A DNA stretch of 39,039 nucleotides from an uncultured bacterium. GTDB taxonomy: Bacteria; Bacillota_I; Bacilli_A; RFN20; CAG-826. The DNA is taken from the NCBI GenBank assembly GCA_949288485.1, contig CASEKC010000010.1:1-39039 (forward strand), given 5' to 3'. The notes under the pieces were generated by a model. That model did no database searches, had not been told where the DNA came from, and worked only from the letters and a program-made list of their open reading frames with translations. Position 1 is the first letter of the stretch. Each line of letters opens with the position of its first letter. Positions 1-8,552 of the stretch are shown here, piece after piece. Both the position numbers and the translations under genes were made by a program.

Positions 1-160
1 ATATTCTAGTTCATTGATTATTCTGGTTTTGTTTTTAAAATCTTAAATTAATTGACGTTGTGTTGTTTGTACATCTGTCTAGTTTTCAAAGATCTCTTTT
101 GCACGTTAATCTCTTAATTTCAATTCTTTAAGAATTGAACCGTTTTTTAACGCGTGCATA
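1..160 (-). promoter_or_regulatory. 5' leader of an rRNA operon running out of the window to the left
   Basis: Read on the minus strand, this stretch holds TCTTTGAAAACTAG (about 82-95). That closely matches the conserved leader/spacer sequence found before 16S and 23S rRNA genes in Firmicutes. A perfect hairpin (CAATTCTT/AAGAATTG, 121-137) lies nearer the promoter. No recognisable 16S or 23S sequence is reached before position 1, so the rRNA gene itself must lie beyond the window. The match to the Firmicutes leader motif is from family knowledge; the operon is inferred. Confidence 0.6.
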
Positions 161-162
161 AC

Positions 163-192
163 AATATACTATAAACGAACAATGTTTGTCAA
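163..192 (-). promoter_or_regulatory. Strong sigma-A promoter, probably for an rRNA operon
   Basis: On the minus strand there is a perfect -35 TTGACA (187-192), an 18-nt spacer and a -10 TATATT (163-168). An A/T-rich run upstream of the -35 resembles an UP element. The region after the -10 contains GCACGCG, a GC-rich discriminator typical of stringently controlled stable-RNA promoters. It lies just downstream of the terminator of the preceding minus-strand gene. Confidence 0.65.
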
Positions 193-311
193 TAGTATTT
201 TTTAAAACTTAATAACATTAGCTATGAAGTTTTATGTGTCTTTAGTATGTTTTTCCTTTCCTAAAAACGCAGTGTCTAAATATTAATACAAACTTAATTT
301 TTTGTAAAGAT

Positions 312-347
312 ATAAAATTAAAAAAACATGAATTTTTTTATTCATGT
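312..347 (-). terminator. Intrinsic terminator of the BI-1 gene
   Basis: On the minus strand, hairpin arms ACATGAA and TTCATGT (341-347 and 326-332) with an A-rich loop are followed by a run of seven T. It sits 26 bp past the BI-1 stop codon and insulates that gene from the rRNA promoter. Confidence 0.75.
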
Positions 348-373
348 CTTTTATATAAAAATTTATATAAATA

Positions 374-1135
374 TTAATTATTATTTCTACTTCTTAATAT
401 AATAGATATTACTTTTAATAATATTAGTATGAAGTCAGAATAAAGTGATAAAGATAAATATAAGGCTAAAGAATTTGAATTATCTCCTCCTTGAGAAATC
501 TTTTTAATTCTAAATACATCTATCACTGTAATAATACAGGCATAAATAAGAATAATCCATTCAGCAATATAAATATTATTTACAACTGTTCCAACAAAAT
601 CACCATTTCCAAATAAAATTGGGAATAACATAAAAGTATTAATTAAATAAATAATACCTGCACTTAAAATTAGACCAACTGAAATAGCAATTAACCAACC
701 GATTCTTTTTTTAATTAATAGTCCAAAAATAGACATTATAAAAAATAAACAAGATGTAATTAAAACAGCTGTTCCAACAATTTCTTTATAACCAATATAA
801 AAAGAAATTGATGAAAGTAAAAAAGACATAAATAAGCAATATAAAAAAGTTGCTAAAAACCCACCTTTATTATTCGTAATTGCATTTTTACCAACAATAA
901 ATGAAGTAATTAAAAGACCAATTGTTGAAACTATAGTCAAAATAATATAAATAGTCATATTAGCTGCTTCATTTATTGGGAAAATATAATCAAATAGATA
1001 TGAAAAACCAAAAGTTAATAGAGCCGTAAGTAAAAGTTCAATACCAAAAAATAAAAAACTTTTAAACATCAAAGAAGAAAATACACCTTGATTAACTTCG
1101 CCTTGTTGAAACTTGGCATATTTATTTTCATTCAT
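374..1135 (-). CDS. Bax inhibitor-1 (YetJ/YccA-like) membrane protein
   Basis: This 253-residue polytopic membrane protein has about seven hydrophobic segments (around 25-50, 60-82, 93-115, 119-141, 146-168, 187-208 and 224-247). The C-terminal pattern fits the Bax inhibitor-1 (TMBIM/UPF0005) family, with the motif ALYLSLSLYSDFILILL and an upstream segment VIDVFRIKK. The family's paired acidic residues, which in B. subtilis YetJ control a pH-sensitive calcium leak, would correspond to D206 and D234. A GGAGGA Shine-Dalgarno sits about 10 nt before the ATG. It is a single-gene unit closed by its own terminator. The family assignment is fairly secure; calcium transport is inferred from homologues. 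Confidence 0.75.
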   Translation of the reverse strand: MNENKYAKFQQGEVNQGVFSSLMFKSFLFFGIELLLTALLTFGFSYLFDYIFPINEAANMTIYIILTIVSTIGLLITSFIVGKNAITNNKGGFLATFLYCLFMSFLLSSISFYIGYKEIVGTAVLITSCLFFIMSIFGLLIKKRIGWLIAISVGLILSAGIIYLINTFMLFPILFGNGDFVGTVVNNIYIAEWIILIYACIITVIDVFRIKKISQGGDNSNSLALYLSLSLYSDFILILLKVISIILRSRNNN

Positions 1136-1220
1136 ATATTTTTATCCTCCATTTAAAGTGCCATCCTTAAAATATTTTTTAAAAACAACAATTATATAAT
1201 AATGTGAATATTATTTTTTA

Positions 1221-1253
1221 CAATTAAAAAGTGGATAAGTTACCCTTATCCAC
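1221..1253 (-). terminator. Terminator of the gap-pgk-tpiA operon
   Basis: Minus-strand hairpin with 9-bp arms GTGGATAAG/CTTATCCAC and a 5-nt loop, followed by TTTTT. It lies about 30 bp past the tpiA stop codon. Confidence 0.85.
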
Positions 1254-1282
1254 GATTTTTAGATAATTCTACTAAAAATGAA

Positions 1283-2041
1283 TTATTCAATATTTCTTAA
1301 AAGTTCAGTAAATGAATCGACCTTTAATGAAGCTCCACCAACAAGTGCTCCATCAACATCTTTTTCACTTAAATAATCTTTAATGTTGTTAGGTTTAACA
1401 CTTCCTCCATAAAGAATTCTAACTTTATTTGCAGTTTTTGTATCGTAAAGTTCTCTTAAAATTTTTCTAATAAATTTACAAACATCTTCTGCAATTTCTT
1501 TGGAAGCATTTTTTCCTGTTCCAATTGACCAAATTGGTTCATAAGCAATTACGAGTTTTTTAACATCTTCTTTATCAACATCTTTTAAACCAACAATAAT
1601 TTGTTCTTTAACAAATTCTTTTGTTTTATTAGCTTCAAATGTTTCTAAAGATTCACCAACACAATAAACTGGAACCATATCATTTTTAAGTAAAGCTAAA
1701 ATTTTAGCATTACATTTTTCATTGGTTTCATTATCATATTGTCTTCTTTCAGAGTGTCCAACTAAAGAAAGAGAAATATTGATATCTTTAAGCATTGGGA
1801 TAGAAACTTCGCCTGTATAAGCACCACTTTCTAAATAGTGTACGTTTTCTGCTCCAACGATCATTGAATTTTTTAAGATCTTTTTAACTGGTTCAAGATC
1901 TAAATATGGAACACAAACACCAATGTCTATTTTATGTGATCTTGCTTCTTTAGCAAGAGGTTTAATTTCCTTAGCAAATTCTCTTGATTCGGAAACTGTT
2001 TTATTCATTTTCCAGTTTCCAAGTAATAATTTTCTTCTCAT
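1283..2041 (-). CDS. tpiA: Triosephosphate isomerase
   Basis: Interconverts dihydroxyacetone phosphate and glyceraldehyde 3-phosphate in glycolysis. The protein has 252 residues, the normal family length. All catalytic elements are present: N9 and K11 in GNWKMN, H96 in VGHSERRQ, and E168 in AYEPIWSIGTG, the start of the flexible loop 6. Phosphate-binding YGGSVKP is at 211-217 and GALVGGASL at about 231-239. It is the third gene of a gap-pgk-tpiA operon and starts 9 nt after the pgk stop. Its own ribosome-binding site is weak (GGAT), so it is probably translated in coupling with pgk. A strong hairpin terminator follows. Confidence 0.97.
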   Translation of the reverse strand: MRRKLLLGNWKMNKTVSESREFAKEIKPLAKEARSHKIDIGVCVPYLDLEPVKKILKNSMIVGAENVHYLESGAYTGEVSIPMLKDINISLSLVGHSERRQYDNETNEKCNAKILALLKNDMVPVYCVGESLETFEANKTKEFVKEQIIVGLKDVDKEDVKKLVIAYEPIWSIGTGKNASKEIAEDVCKFIRKILRELYDTKTANKVRILYGGSVKPNNIKDYLSEKDVDGALVGGASLKVDSFTELLRNIE

Positions 2042-2050
2042 ATTATAAAA

Positions 2051-3277
2051 TTATCCAATAATATCAATTCCTGGGAGGTGTCCATCATTTTCAATCATTT
2101 CAAGTGAAGCGCCACCACCTGTAGAAACGTGTGAGAATTTATCTGCATAACCAAATTCTTTAGCTGCAGCAGCACTATCTCCACCGCCGATAACTGAGAA
2201 TGCATCGGTATTTAAAGTGATTGCTTTACAAACTTCGATTGTACCTTTTTGGAATTCTTCTTTTTCAAAAACACCAACAGGGCCGTTCCAGAAAATTAAT
2301 TTTGCTTTTCTAATAATATCTGAATATAAAGCAACAGTTCTTGGACCAACATCTAATCCTTCTAATCCTTCTGGAATACCAGCAGAATGTTTTTCAATAT
2401 CGGTTTCAACTGTAACAATTTTTGTTGGATTATCAATAGAATCAGCACAAACGCCATCAACAGGAAGTAAAACTTTACCACTTGCATAGCATTTTCTTGC
2501 GTAATCTAATTGATCATCTTCACATGGAGATGTACCAATTCCAACACCTAAAGCTTTATAGAAGGTATAAGCCATAGCTCCACCAATTAAAATCTTATCG
2601 CATTTTCTAAGTAATGAATCGATAACTTTAATTTTATCAGAAACTTTAAATCCACCTAAAATAGCAACATATGGATGGACATCGCCTTTAACACAAGCAC
2701 CTAAGTTTTGGACTTCTTTTTCCATTAAATAACCTAAAGCAACTTGTTTACCTTCTTCTTTTAAGATTTCAGGAACACCATATGTAGAAGCATGGGCTCT
2801 ATGAGCACTACCAAATGCATCCATAACGAAAGCATCAAAATTATTTGCCCAATCTTTTGCTAATTCCGAATCGTTTTTGCTTTCACCTTTTTCATATCTT
2901 GTATTTTGAACAAGTAAAACTTCGCCATCATTTAAAGCATTAATGTGTTCGCTTAATTTTTCGCCTCTTGTTTCTTTTGAAAAACTAACTTTAACACCTG
3001 GAAGATGTTTTTCTAATACTGGAAGAACATATTCCATATTATTTTTTTCTTTTTCTTTTGCGATTTCAGCATCATCAACTTTTCCCCATTTAATTTTTCC
3101 TAAGTGGGACATAAGGACGACTCTAGCTCCTTCGCTTAATAATTTTTTGATTGTTGGTAAAGCTTGGACAACTCTATTATCATCTCTAACTTCACTACCT
3201 TTTAAAGGGACATTAAAGTCAACTCTAACGAGTACTTTTTTTCCTTTTAAATCATGTAATTTATCAATTGTATTCAT
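2051..3277 (-). CDS. pgk: Phosphoglycerate kinase
   Basis: Makes ATP from 1,3-bisphosphoglycerate in glycolysis. The 408-residue, two-domain protein has the N-terminal signature VLVRVDFNVPLK (residues about 15-26), the substrate-binding MSHLGK segment, the nucleotide-domain GGAMAYTFYKA, the WNGPVGVFE segment and the GGGDSAAAA ATP loop near the C-terminus. A GAGG Shine-Dalgarno lies about 9 nt upstream of the ATG. It is the middle gene of the gap-pgk-tpiA operon; a hairpin lies in the gap-pgk spacer. Confidence 0.97.
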   Translation of the reverse strand: MNTIDKLHDLKGKKVLVRVDFNVPLKGSEVRDDNRVVQALPTIKKLLSEGARVVLMSHLGKIKWGKVDDAEIAKEKEKNNMEYVLPVLEKHLPGVKVSFSKETRGEKLSEHINALNDGEVLLVQNTRYEKGESKNDSELAKDWANNFDAFVMDAFGSAHRAHASTYGVPEILKEEGKQVALGYLMEKEVQNLGACVKGDVHPYVAILGGFKVSDKIKVIDSLLRKCDKILIGGAMAYTFYKALGVGIGTSPCEDDQLDYARKCYASGKVLLPVDGVCADSIDNPTKIVTVETDIEKHSAGIPEGLEGLDVGPRTVALYSDIIRKAKLIFWNGPVGVFEKEEFQKGTIEVCKAITLNTDAFSVIGGGDSAAAAKEFGYADKFSHVSTGGGASLEMIENDGHLPGIDIIG

Positions 3278-3302
3278 TATAATTTCCTCATATTTTTAAT
3301 TT

Positions 3303-3335
3303 AAAAGGGGCTTTGCCTCATAGTAAAACCCCTTT
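3303..3335 (-). terminator. Intercistronic hairpin between gap and pgk
   Basis: Arms AAAGGGG and CCCCTTT (7 bp) enclose an 18-nt loop in the 76-nt spacer between gap and pgk. On the minus strand the second arm ends in TTT followed by AAATTAAAAA, so a full U-tract is missing. It may be a partial terminator or an mRNA processing/stabilising structure giving more gap than pgk-tpiA message; this is inferred. Confidence 0.45.
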
Positions 3336-3353
3336 AATTGCTAAATTATTATA

Positions 3354-4370
3354 TTATTTTAATTCTGCAAAGTATTTAATTGTTCTAACCATTTGGCTAG
3401 TGTAGGAATTTTCATTATCGTACCATGAGACGACTTGAACTTGATATGTATCATCATCAAGTTTAGCAACCATTGTTTGTGTAGCATCGAATAATGAACC
3501 ATATGTCATACCAATAACATCGCTTGAGACGATTTGGTCTTCATTATAGCCATATGATGCAGAGGTATGATTTTTCATCCAATCATTGATGACTTCTTTT
3601 GTTAAATCATGAGCTTTAACAACTGCAACAAGAATAGTTGTTGAACCAGTACAAACTGGAACTCTTTGAGCTGAACCGATAAGTTTTCCATTTAATTCAG
3701 GAATAACTAATCCGATAGCTTTAGCAGCACCTGTTGAGTTAGGAACGATATTGATAGCTGCAGCTCTTGCTCTTCTTAAATCACCTTTTCTGTGTGGTCC
3801 ATCTAATACCATTTGGTCACCAGTATAAGCGTGAACTGTTGTCATGATACCACTTTGAATTGGGCAAAGTTTATTTAAAGCATCTGCCATTGGAGCTAAA
3901 CAGTTTGTTGTACAACTAGCTGCAGAAATAATTTGATCTTCAGTTGTTAATGTATGTTCATTAACACCGAAAACGATTGTTTTTAAATCATTTCCTGCTG
4001 GAGCTGAAATAATAACTTTTTTAGCACCTGCATTGATGTGAGCCATTGCTTTTTCTTTCTTTGTGTAGAAACCTGTACATTCTAAGACAACGTCAACTCC
4101 GAGATCTTTCCAAGGAAGTTTTGAAGCATCTGCTTCTTTGTAAATTTCGATTTCGTGTCCATCAACAACGATTGATGATTCTTTAGCTTCAACTTTATCA
4201 GCTAATGCATATCTACCTTGAGCTGAATCATATTTTAAAAGATGAGCTAACATCTTTGGGTCTGTTAAATCGTTAATAGCAACGATTTCATAACCTGGAG
4301 CTTGGAACATTTGTCTAAATGCAAGTCTTCCGATTCTTCCGAATCCATTAATTGCAACTTTAATTGCCAT
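3354..4370 (-). CDS. gap: Glyceraldehyde-3-phosphate dehydrogenase, type I, NAD-dependent
   Basis: Oxidises and phosphorylates glyceraldehyde 3-phosphate with NAD. The 338-residue protein starts with the Rossmann motif GFGRIGR (9-15). D34 in NDLTD is the usual determinant of NAD preference. The catalytic C153 lies in [10 protein letters not shown], with H180 in [10 protein letters not shown]. The C-terminal [12 protein letters not shown] signature is also present. A near-perfect AAGGAGG Shine-Dalgarno precedes the ATG. It is the first gene of the gap-pgk-tpiA operon. No CggR-type regulator gene is adjacent. Confidence 0.97.
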   Translation of the reverse strand: MAIKVAINGFGRIGRLAFRQMFQAPGYEIVAINDLTDPKMLAHLLKYDSAQGRYALADKVEAKESSIVVDGHEIEIYKEADASKLPWKDLGVDVVLECTGFYTKKEKAMAHINAGAKKVIISAPAGNDLKTIVFGVNEHTLTTEDQIISAASCTTNCLAPMADALNKLCPIQSGIMTTVHAYTGDQMVLDGPHRKGDLRRARAAAINIVPNSTGAAKAIGLVIPELNGKLIGSAQRVPVCTGSTTILVAVVKAHDLTKEVINDWMKNHTSASYGYNEDQIVSSDVIGMTYGSLFDATQTMVAKLDDDTYQVQVVSWYDNENSYTSQMVRTIKYFAELK

Positions 4371-4409
4371 ATTTTTTAAATTCCTCCTTAAGAATTTTAT
4401 AACGTCATT

Positions 4410-4438
4410 ATTATAAAAAAATTAACTAAAAAATTAAA
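4410..4438 (-). promoter_or_regulatory. Possible promoter of gap-pgk-tpiA
   Basis: On the minus strand a consensus -10 TATAAT (4410-4415) has a weak -35 TTTAAT (4433-4438) 17 nt upstream. It lies about 40 nt before the gap start codon, which has a strong Shine-Dalgarno. The -35 is poor, so the call rests mainly on the -10. No convincing terminator for the upstream DUF47 gene was found in this spacer, so read-through into gap cannot be excluded. Confidence 0.4.
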
Positions 4439-4513
4439 GATACAAACTGATTTTTTTAATATTTTAATGCAATTTTTTTCTTAAAATGGCTTAATTTTCT
4501 ATATTTTTGATAA

Positions 4514-5146
4514 TTATAAATTTTTATACATTATAATTTGAATTTGCTTAACAATGTCGCGGCATTTATCTGTGACATATTCAAAGTAAGAATAAACTTT
4601 TTCACTCATAACAATATCCATATAAGAAGCAATGTTTTCTTTATAAAGATCACGAACATTTACTTCATATAGTTGATCGACTTCTTCTTCGATTTCTAAA
4701 ACTTTATTTAGGAGTGGATCCATAATTTTTTTATTAGAGATTTTATCCATATTATCCAAAATTAAAAGTAATGAATTTATTGCTTCTTTACTTTTATTCA
4801 TAAATATCGATGTATTTGCAGGTATTTTTTGATAATTTCTAATATAAAGTTTATAAGAAATTTCATCAATTGAATCAGTTAAATCATCAATTTTATCAAG
4901 AAGTAAGAAAATATCTTCACGATCAATTGGAGTAATAAATTCTTTGGCTAATTTTTCTTCAATTTCATGTTTTATTAAGTCAGCCTTATGTTCAACTTCG
5001 TGAACGTTTTTTTTAAGAACAATTAAATTAGAAGGTTCAAAATTTGTTAAACCTTTTTCAAGTTCTTCAATAGCTTGTTTAGAAAATTTTGCTAATTCAG
5101 CAAATGATTCATAGAAATAATCTTTTTTCTTTTTAAAAATAGCCAT
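4514..5146 (-). CDS. DUF47/PhoU-like Pit accessory protein
   Basis: This 210-residue, all-helical, charged protein belongs to the PhoU-like DUF47 family (YkaA in B. subtilis). The helix-rich pattern FAELAKFSKQAIEELEKGL near the N-terminus, HEVEHKADLIKHEIEEKLAKEF in the middle and IDREDIFLLLDKIDDLTDSIDE (about 75-96) are typical, including the acidic residues that bind metal in PhoU-like proteins. It lies 15 nt after the pit stop with a GGGAG ribosome site, the classical pit-DUF47 pairing. Members are thought to modulate phosphate uptake by Pit; here that rests on gene order. Confidence 0.85.
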   Translation of the reverse strand: MAIFKKKKDYFYESFAELAKFSKQAIEELEKGLTNFEPSNLIVLKKNVHEVEHKADLIKHEIEEKLAKEFITPIDREDIFLLLDKIDDLTDSIDEISYKLYIRNYQKIPANTSIFMNKSKEAINSLLLILDNMDKISNKKIMDPLLNKVLEIEEEVDQLYEVNVRDLYKENIASYMDIVMSEKVYSYFEYVTDKCRDIVKQIQIIMYKNL

Positions 5147-5161
5147 AAATTATTCTCCCTT

Positions 5162-6256
5162 TTATAATATCACTATAAAAATTAGTGCAAATATATATCC
5201 TATAAGACCACATCCTGGAAAAGTAAAAAGCCAAGTTAAAACCATTTCTTTTGCAGTCGACCAGTTTACTTTTTTTATAGATCTTGTACAACCAACTCCA
5301 AGAATTGAAACAGATTTAACCTGTGTTGTTGAAACAGGTATTCCTAAATAAGTAGAAGCAAAAATACCAATTGCACTAGTAAAATCAGTAACAAATCCTT
5401 GATATGATTCTAAATTTACCATTCCCATACCAACTTTTTTAATAATTCTATATCCGCCAATCGATGTTCCAAGACCCATAATTAAAGCAACTATTACTGC
5501 TAAATACCATAAAGAGGCGTCACCAGAAAATTCAGTTTGCATTATTGATGTATTAAAATCTAAATTATATTGTTTTCCAGCCAAAGAAAGAGCTAAAAAC
5601 ATAACTCCGATAAATTTGAGTCCATCTTGAGCACCATGAACATAAGCCATTCCTGCTCCAGAAGCAATTTGAGCGTATTTAAAAAAAGGTCTAGTTTTAT
5701 TTCGGTTAGCTTTTCTAAATATAAATTCAAAAAGTTTAGTTAATCCATAACCTATAAAAAATCCAAAAACACAAGAAAGTATAAGACCATAAATTGTTTT
5801 TGCCCATGAAGAATCCCATCCAAAAGGAATATAAGCATCTTTCCCCATTGTCATAGCAGCAAGGCCAGCACCAGTAATTCCAGCAATTAATGCATGCGAT
5901 TCACTTGAAGGTATTCCAAAAGCCCAAGCGATAACTCCCCAAGTAATTACTCCAATCATTCCAGCACTTAAAGCATTTAAAGCCATTTCATAATCACTAC
6001 CAAAATCAACCATATTTGAAATGGTATCAGCTGTGGCAGTTGTTAAAAAATACATCGTAAAAACACCTAAAAAGTTGAATATAGCCGCCATTATAATCGC
6101 ATTTTTTGGTTTGATCGCTTTCGTAGAAATACAAGTTGCTATCGCATTAGGTGCATCAGTCCACCCATTAATAAAGATTACCCCAAAAACTAAAAATAGT
6201 GCTACTCCTAGCATTGGATAAGTCTTAATAAGTTCAAACACTTGATTAAAATTCAT
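5162..6256 (-). CDS. pit: Inorganic phosphate transporter, PiT family
   Basis: Cation-coupled low-affinity phosphate permease of the cytoplasmic membrane, 364 residues with about ten hydrophobic segments. Both halves carry the PiT signature: GWTDAPNAIATCISTKA near residues 31-47, and a C-terminal PVSTTQVKSVSILGVG. The intermediate FGIPSSESHALIAGITGA and AYVHGAQDGLKFIGVM are also typical. It is followed by its DUF47 partner. The ATG has no usable Shine-Dalgarno; instead a -10 box lies 7 nt upstream, so the mRNA is probably leaderless. Confidence 0.92.
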   Translation of the reverse strand: MNFNQVFELIKTYPMLGVALFLVFGVIFINGWTDAPNAIATCISTKAIKPKNAIIMAAIFNFLGVFTMYFLTTATADTISNMVDFGSDYEMALNALSAGMIGVITWGVIAWAFGIPSSESHALIAGITGAGLAAMTMGKDAYIPFGWDSSWAKTIYGLILSCVFGFFIGYGLTKLFEFIFRKANRNKTRPFFKYAQIASGAGMAYVHGAQDGLKFIGVMFLALSLAGKQYNLDFNTSIMQTEFSGDASLWYLAVIVALIMGLGTSIGGYRIIKKVGMGMVNLESYQGFVTDFTSAIGIFASTYLGIPVSTTQVKSVSILGVGCTRSIKKVNWSTAKEMVLTWLFTFPGCGLIGYIFALIFIVIL

Positions 6257-6263
6257 GACTAAA

Positions 6264-6292
6264 ATTTTAATTAAAATATCACCTATTTACAA
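6264..6292 (-). promoter_or_regulatory. pit promoter giving a leaderless mRNA
   Basis: Minus-strand -35 TTGTAA (6287-6292), a 17-nt spacer and a -10 TAAAAT (6264-6269). The spacer from -10 to ATG is only 7 nt (TTTAGTC), which places the transcription start at or within a base or two of the start codon. The AGGTGAT inside the spacer is 21 nt from the ATG, too far for a Shine-Dalgarno. Confidence 0.6.
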
Positions 6293-6332
6293 TTGCTCAA
6301 TATTCTTAAATATTTGTTTAAAATTTTTAATA

Positions 6333-6369
6333 ATAAAAAAAGTCGAGAAGTATCATATATTTCTCGACT
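6333..6369 (-). terminator. Terminator of clpB
   Basis: Minus-strand hairpin with 9-bp arms AGTCGAGAA/TTCTCGACT and an 11-nt loop, followed by TTTTTTT, about 24 bp past the clpB stop. Confidence 0.85.
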
Positions 6370-6392
6370 ATTAAATTAATATTAAAAATTAA

Positions 6393-8495
6393 TTATTTTA
6401 AAATTAATTCATTTTTAGCTATATCGTATTCAAGAAGATAGTGCTTATTAGGTTTCATTGTTTCATCAATAATATATTTTGCTAAATAAGTTTCAATATT
6501 ATGTTGAATAAATCTTTTTAATGGACGGGCGCCAAATTCTTCGCTGAAAGAATTTTCGACTGTATAAGAAATAAGTGAATCATCAAAATCAACATAATAA
6601 TATTCATTTTGAAGTCTTTCTTTAAGTTCATTCAACATCTTTTTAGCAATTTTATATTGAACATCTTTACTTAAAGGATTAAATGTTACAATTTCATCAA
6701 TTCTATTTAAAAATTCTGGTTTAAAATGAGCTTGTAATAAATATTTTAATCCTTCATTATGGCCTTTTAGGATCTCTTCACTACCAATATTTGAGGTCAT
6801 AATAATAACTGTATTTTTAAAATCGCAAAGTCGACCTTGCGCATCAGTTAATCTTCCTTCATCCATAATTGAAAGTAAAAGATTTAAAACATCAAGCGAA
6901 GCTTTTTCAATTTCATCAAATAAAACAATTGAATATGGATTATGTCTAACTGGTTCTGTTAATTGGCCTCCTTCTTCATAGCCAATATAACCAGGTGCAG
7001 CACCAATAAGTCTAGAAACTGAATATTTTTCTTGATATTCAGCCATATCTAAACGAATTACATGTGAAGAAGAATCAAATAATGCATCAGCTAAAGCTCT
7101 TGCAACTTCTGTTTTACCTACACCTGTTGGACCCATAAAAAGAAACGAACCAATTGGTCTAGAAGCATCGTTAATACCAGCTCTTTGTCTTAAAATGGCG
7201 TTAGAAACAAGTTCGATTGCATTATCTTGACCAATAACTCTCTTTTTTAAGATTTCTTCAAGATGTAAAACTCTTTCTTTTTCGCCTTTTTTAATACGAG
7301 AAACCGGAATATGAGTCATTTTAGCAACGATTTCAGCAATATTATTTTCATCAATCATTTCAGAAATTATATGATGATCTTTCTCTTTTTCCTCAATCTC
7401 TTCAATTCTTTTCTTAATTTGAGGAATTTCCTTGTAATTTATTTCACTTGCTTTTTTAAAATCACCATTATTATAAGCAGTTTGTAAATCAAAATTTAAA
7501 TCATCTAATTTTTTCTTTAAATCTTTACTTTCTTTAATTTCTTCTTTTTCCTTATTCCATTCTTTCATCAACTCATCTTTTTGACCTTGAAGTTGAGTTA
7601 ACTCTTTAACTAAATTAGCAAGTCTAACTTTTGATTGTTCATCTTTTTCTTGCTCTAAAGCTAATTTTTCCATTTGAATTTGATTGATTTTTCTATTTAC
7701 TTCATCAAGTTCATAAGGCATTGATTCAATTTCAACTCTTGTCTCAGCACATGCTTCATCAAGTAAATCGATAGCTTTATCAGGCAAAAATCTATTTGGA
7801 ATATATCTAACTGAATAATTTACAGAAGCAACTAAAGCATTATCTGAAATATGAACGCCATGATGTGCTTCAAATTTTGATTTTAATCCTCTTAAAATTG
7901 ATAATGTATCTTCTTTTGTTGGTTCATCAACCATGATTGGTTGAAATCTTCTTTCAAGAGCTCTATCTTTTTCAATATATTCTTGATATTCCTTTAAAGT
8001 AGTTGCACCAATACAATCAATATCGCCTCTAGCAAGCATTGGTTTTAACATATTTGAAGCATCAAGTGCGCCACTTGTTCTGCCGGCACCAACTATTAAA
8101 TGAATTTCATCTATAAAAAGTATAATTTTATGATCGCTATCTTTAATTTTATTTAATACAGCTTTTAATCTTTCTTCGAATTCTCCTTGATATTTAGCTC
8201 CTGCTAATAAAGCTCCCATGTCAAGTTCAAAAATTTCTTTATTTTTTAAAGATTGGGGGACATCATTTTTAACTATTCTTTGAGCAAGTCCTTCAATAAT
8301 TGCGGTTTTACCAACACCTGGTTCACCTAATAAAATAACGTTATTTTTAGTTTTTCTTGCTAAAACTGTAATAATATCTCTAATTTCTTGATCTCTTCCA
8401 ATAACTGGGTCAACTTTATTAGATTTAACTTCATCGGTAATATTTCTACCAAATTTTTTTAATATATCTTGATCTTTTGAATAATCTTCCATCAT
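6393..8495 (-). CDS. clpB: ClpB-type AAA+ disaggregase lacking the N-terminal domain
   Basis: ATP-driven unfoldase that rescues aggregated proteins with DnaK. The 700 residues comprise two AAA+ domains. NBD1 has Walker A GEPGVGKT (57-64), pore loop KYQGEFEER and Walker B ILFIDE. NBD2 has Walker A GPTGVGKT (455-462), pore loop GYIGYEEGG and Walker B VLFDEIE (524-530). Between them lies a long coiled-coil M domain (about 260-385) with a KEWNKEKEEI segment typical of ClpB, and no ClpP-docking IGF loop was seen. ClpB usually has about 860 residues; the Clp_N domain is absent, and translation starts directly before NBD1 from an AAGGAGGG ribosome site. A CIRCE-overlapped promoter controls it. Confidence 0.92.
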   Translation of the reverse strand: MMEDYSKDQDILKKFGRNITDEVKSNKVDPVIGRDQEIRDIITVLARKTKNNVILLGEPGVGKTAIIEGLAQRIVKNDVPQSLKNKEIFELDMGALLAGAKYQGEFEERLKAVLNKIKDSDHKIILFIDEIHLIVGAGRTSGALDASNMLKPMLARGDIDCIGATTLKEYQEYIEKDRALERRFQPIMVDEPTKEDTLSILRGLKSKFEAHHGVHISDNALVASVNYSVRYIPNRFLPDKAIDLLDEACAETRVEIESMPYELDEVNRKINQIQMEKLALEQEKDEQSKVRLANLVKELTQLQGQKDELMKEWNKEKEEIKESKDLKKKLDDLNFDLQTAYNNGDFKKASEINYKEIPQIKKRIEEIEEKEKDHHIISEMIDENNIAEIVAKMTHIPVSRIKKGEKERVLHLEEILKKRVIGQDNAIELVSNAILRQRAGINDASRPIGSFLFMGPTGVGKTEVARALADALFDSSSHVIRLDMAEYQEKYSVSRLIGAAPGYIGYEEGGQLTEPVRHNPYSIVLFDEIEKASLDVLNLLLSIMDEGRLTDAQGRLCDFKNTVIIMTSNIGSEEILKGHNEGLKYLLQAHFKPEFLNRIDEIVTFNPLSKDVQYKIAKKMLNELKERLQNEYYYVDFDDSLISYTVENSFSEEFGARPLKRFIQHNIETYLAKYIIDETMKPNKHYLLEYDIAKNELILK

Positions 8496-8524
8496 TTTTT
8501 AGACCCTCCTTTATCACAATAATT

Positions 8525-8552
8525 ATTATATAAAAAAATTAGCACTTGTCAA
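8525..8552 (-). promoter_or_regulatory. clpB promoter overlapping CIRCE
   Basis: Minus-strand consensus -35 TTGACA (8547-8552), a 16-nt spacer and a perfect -10 TATAAT (8525-8530), about 30 nt before the clpB ATG. The -35 lies inside the CIRCE inverted repeat, so HrcA binding would block RNA polymerase. Confidence 0.8.

Noticed and set aside
2217-3299. Two plus-strand frames inside pgk
   Set aside because: Both are reverse-strand shadows of a clear pgk gene with all catalytic motifs.
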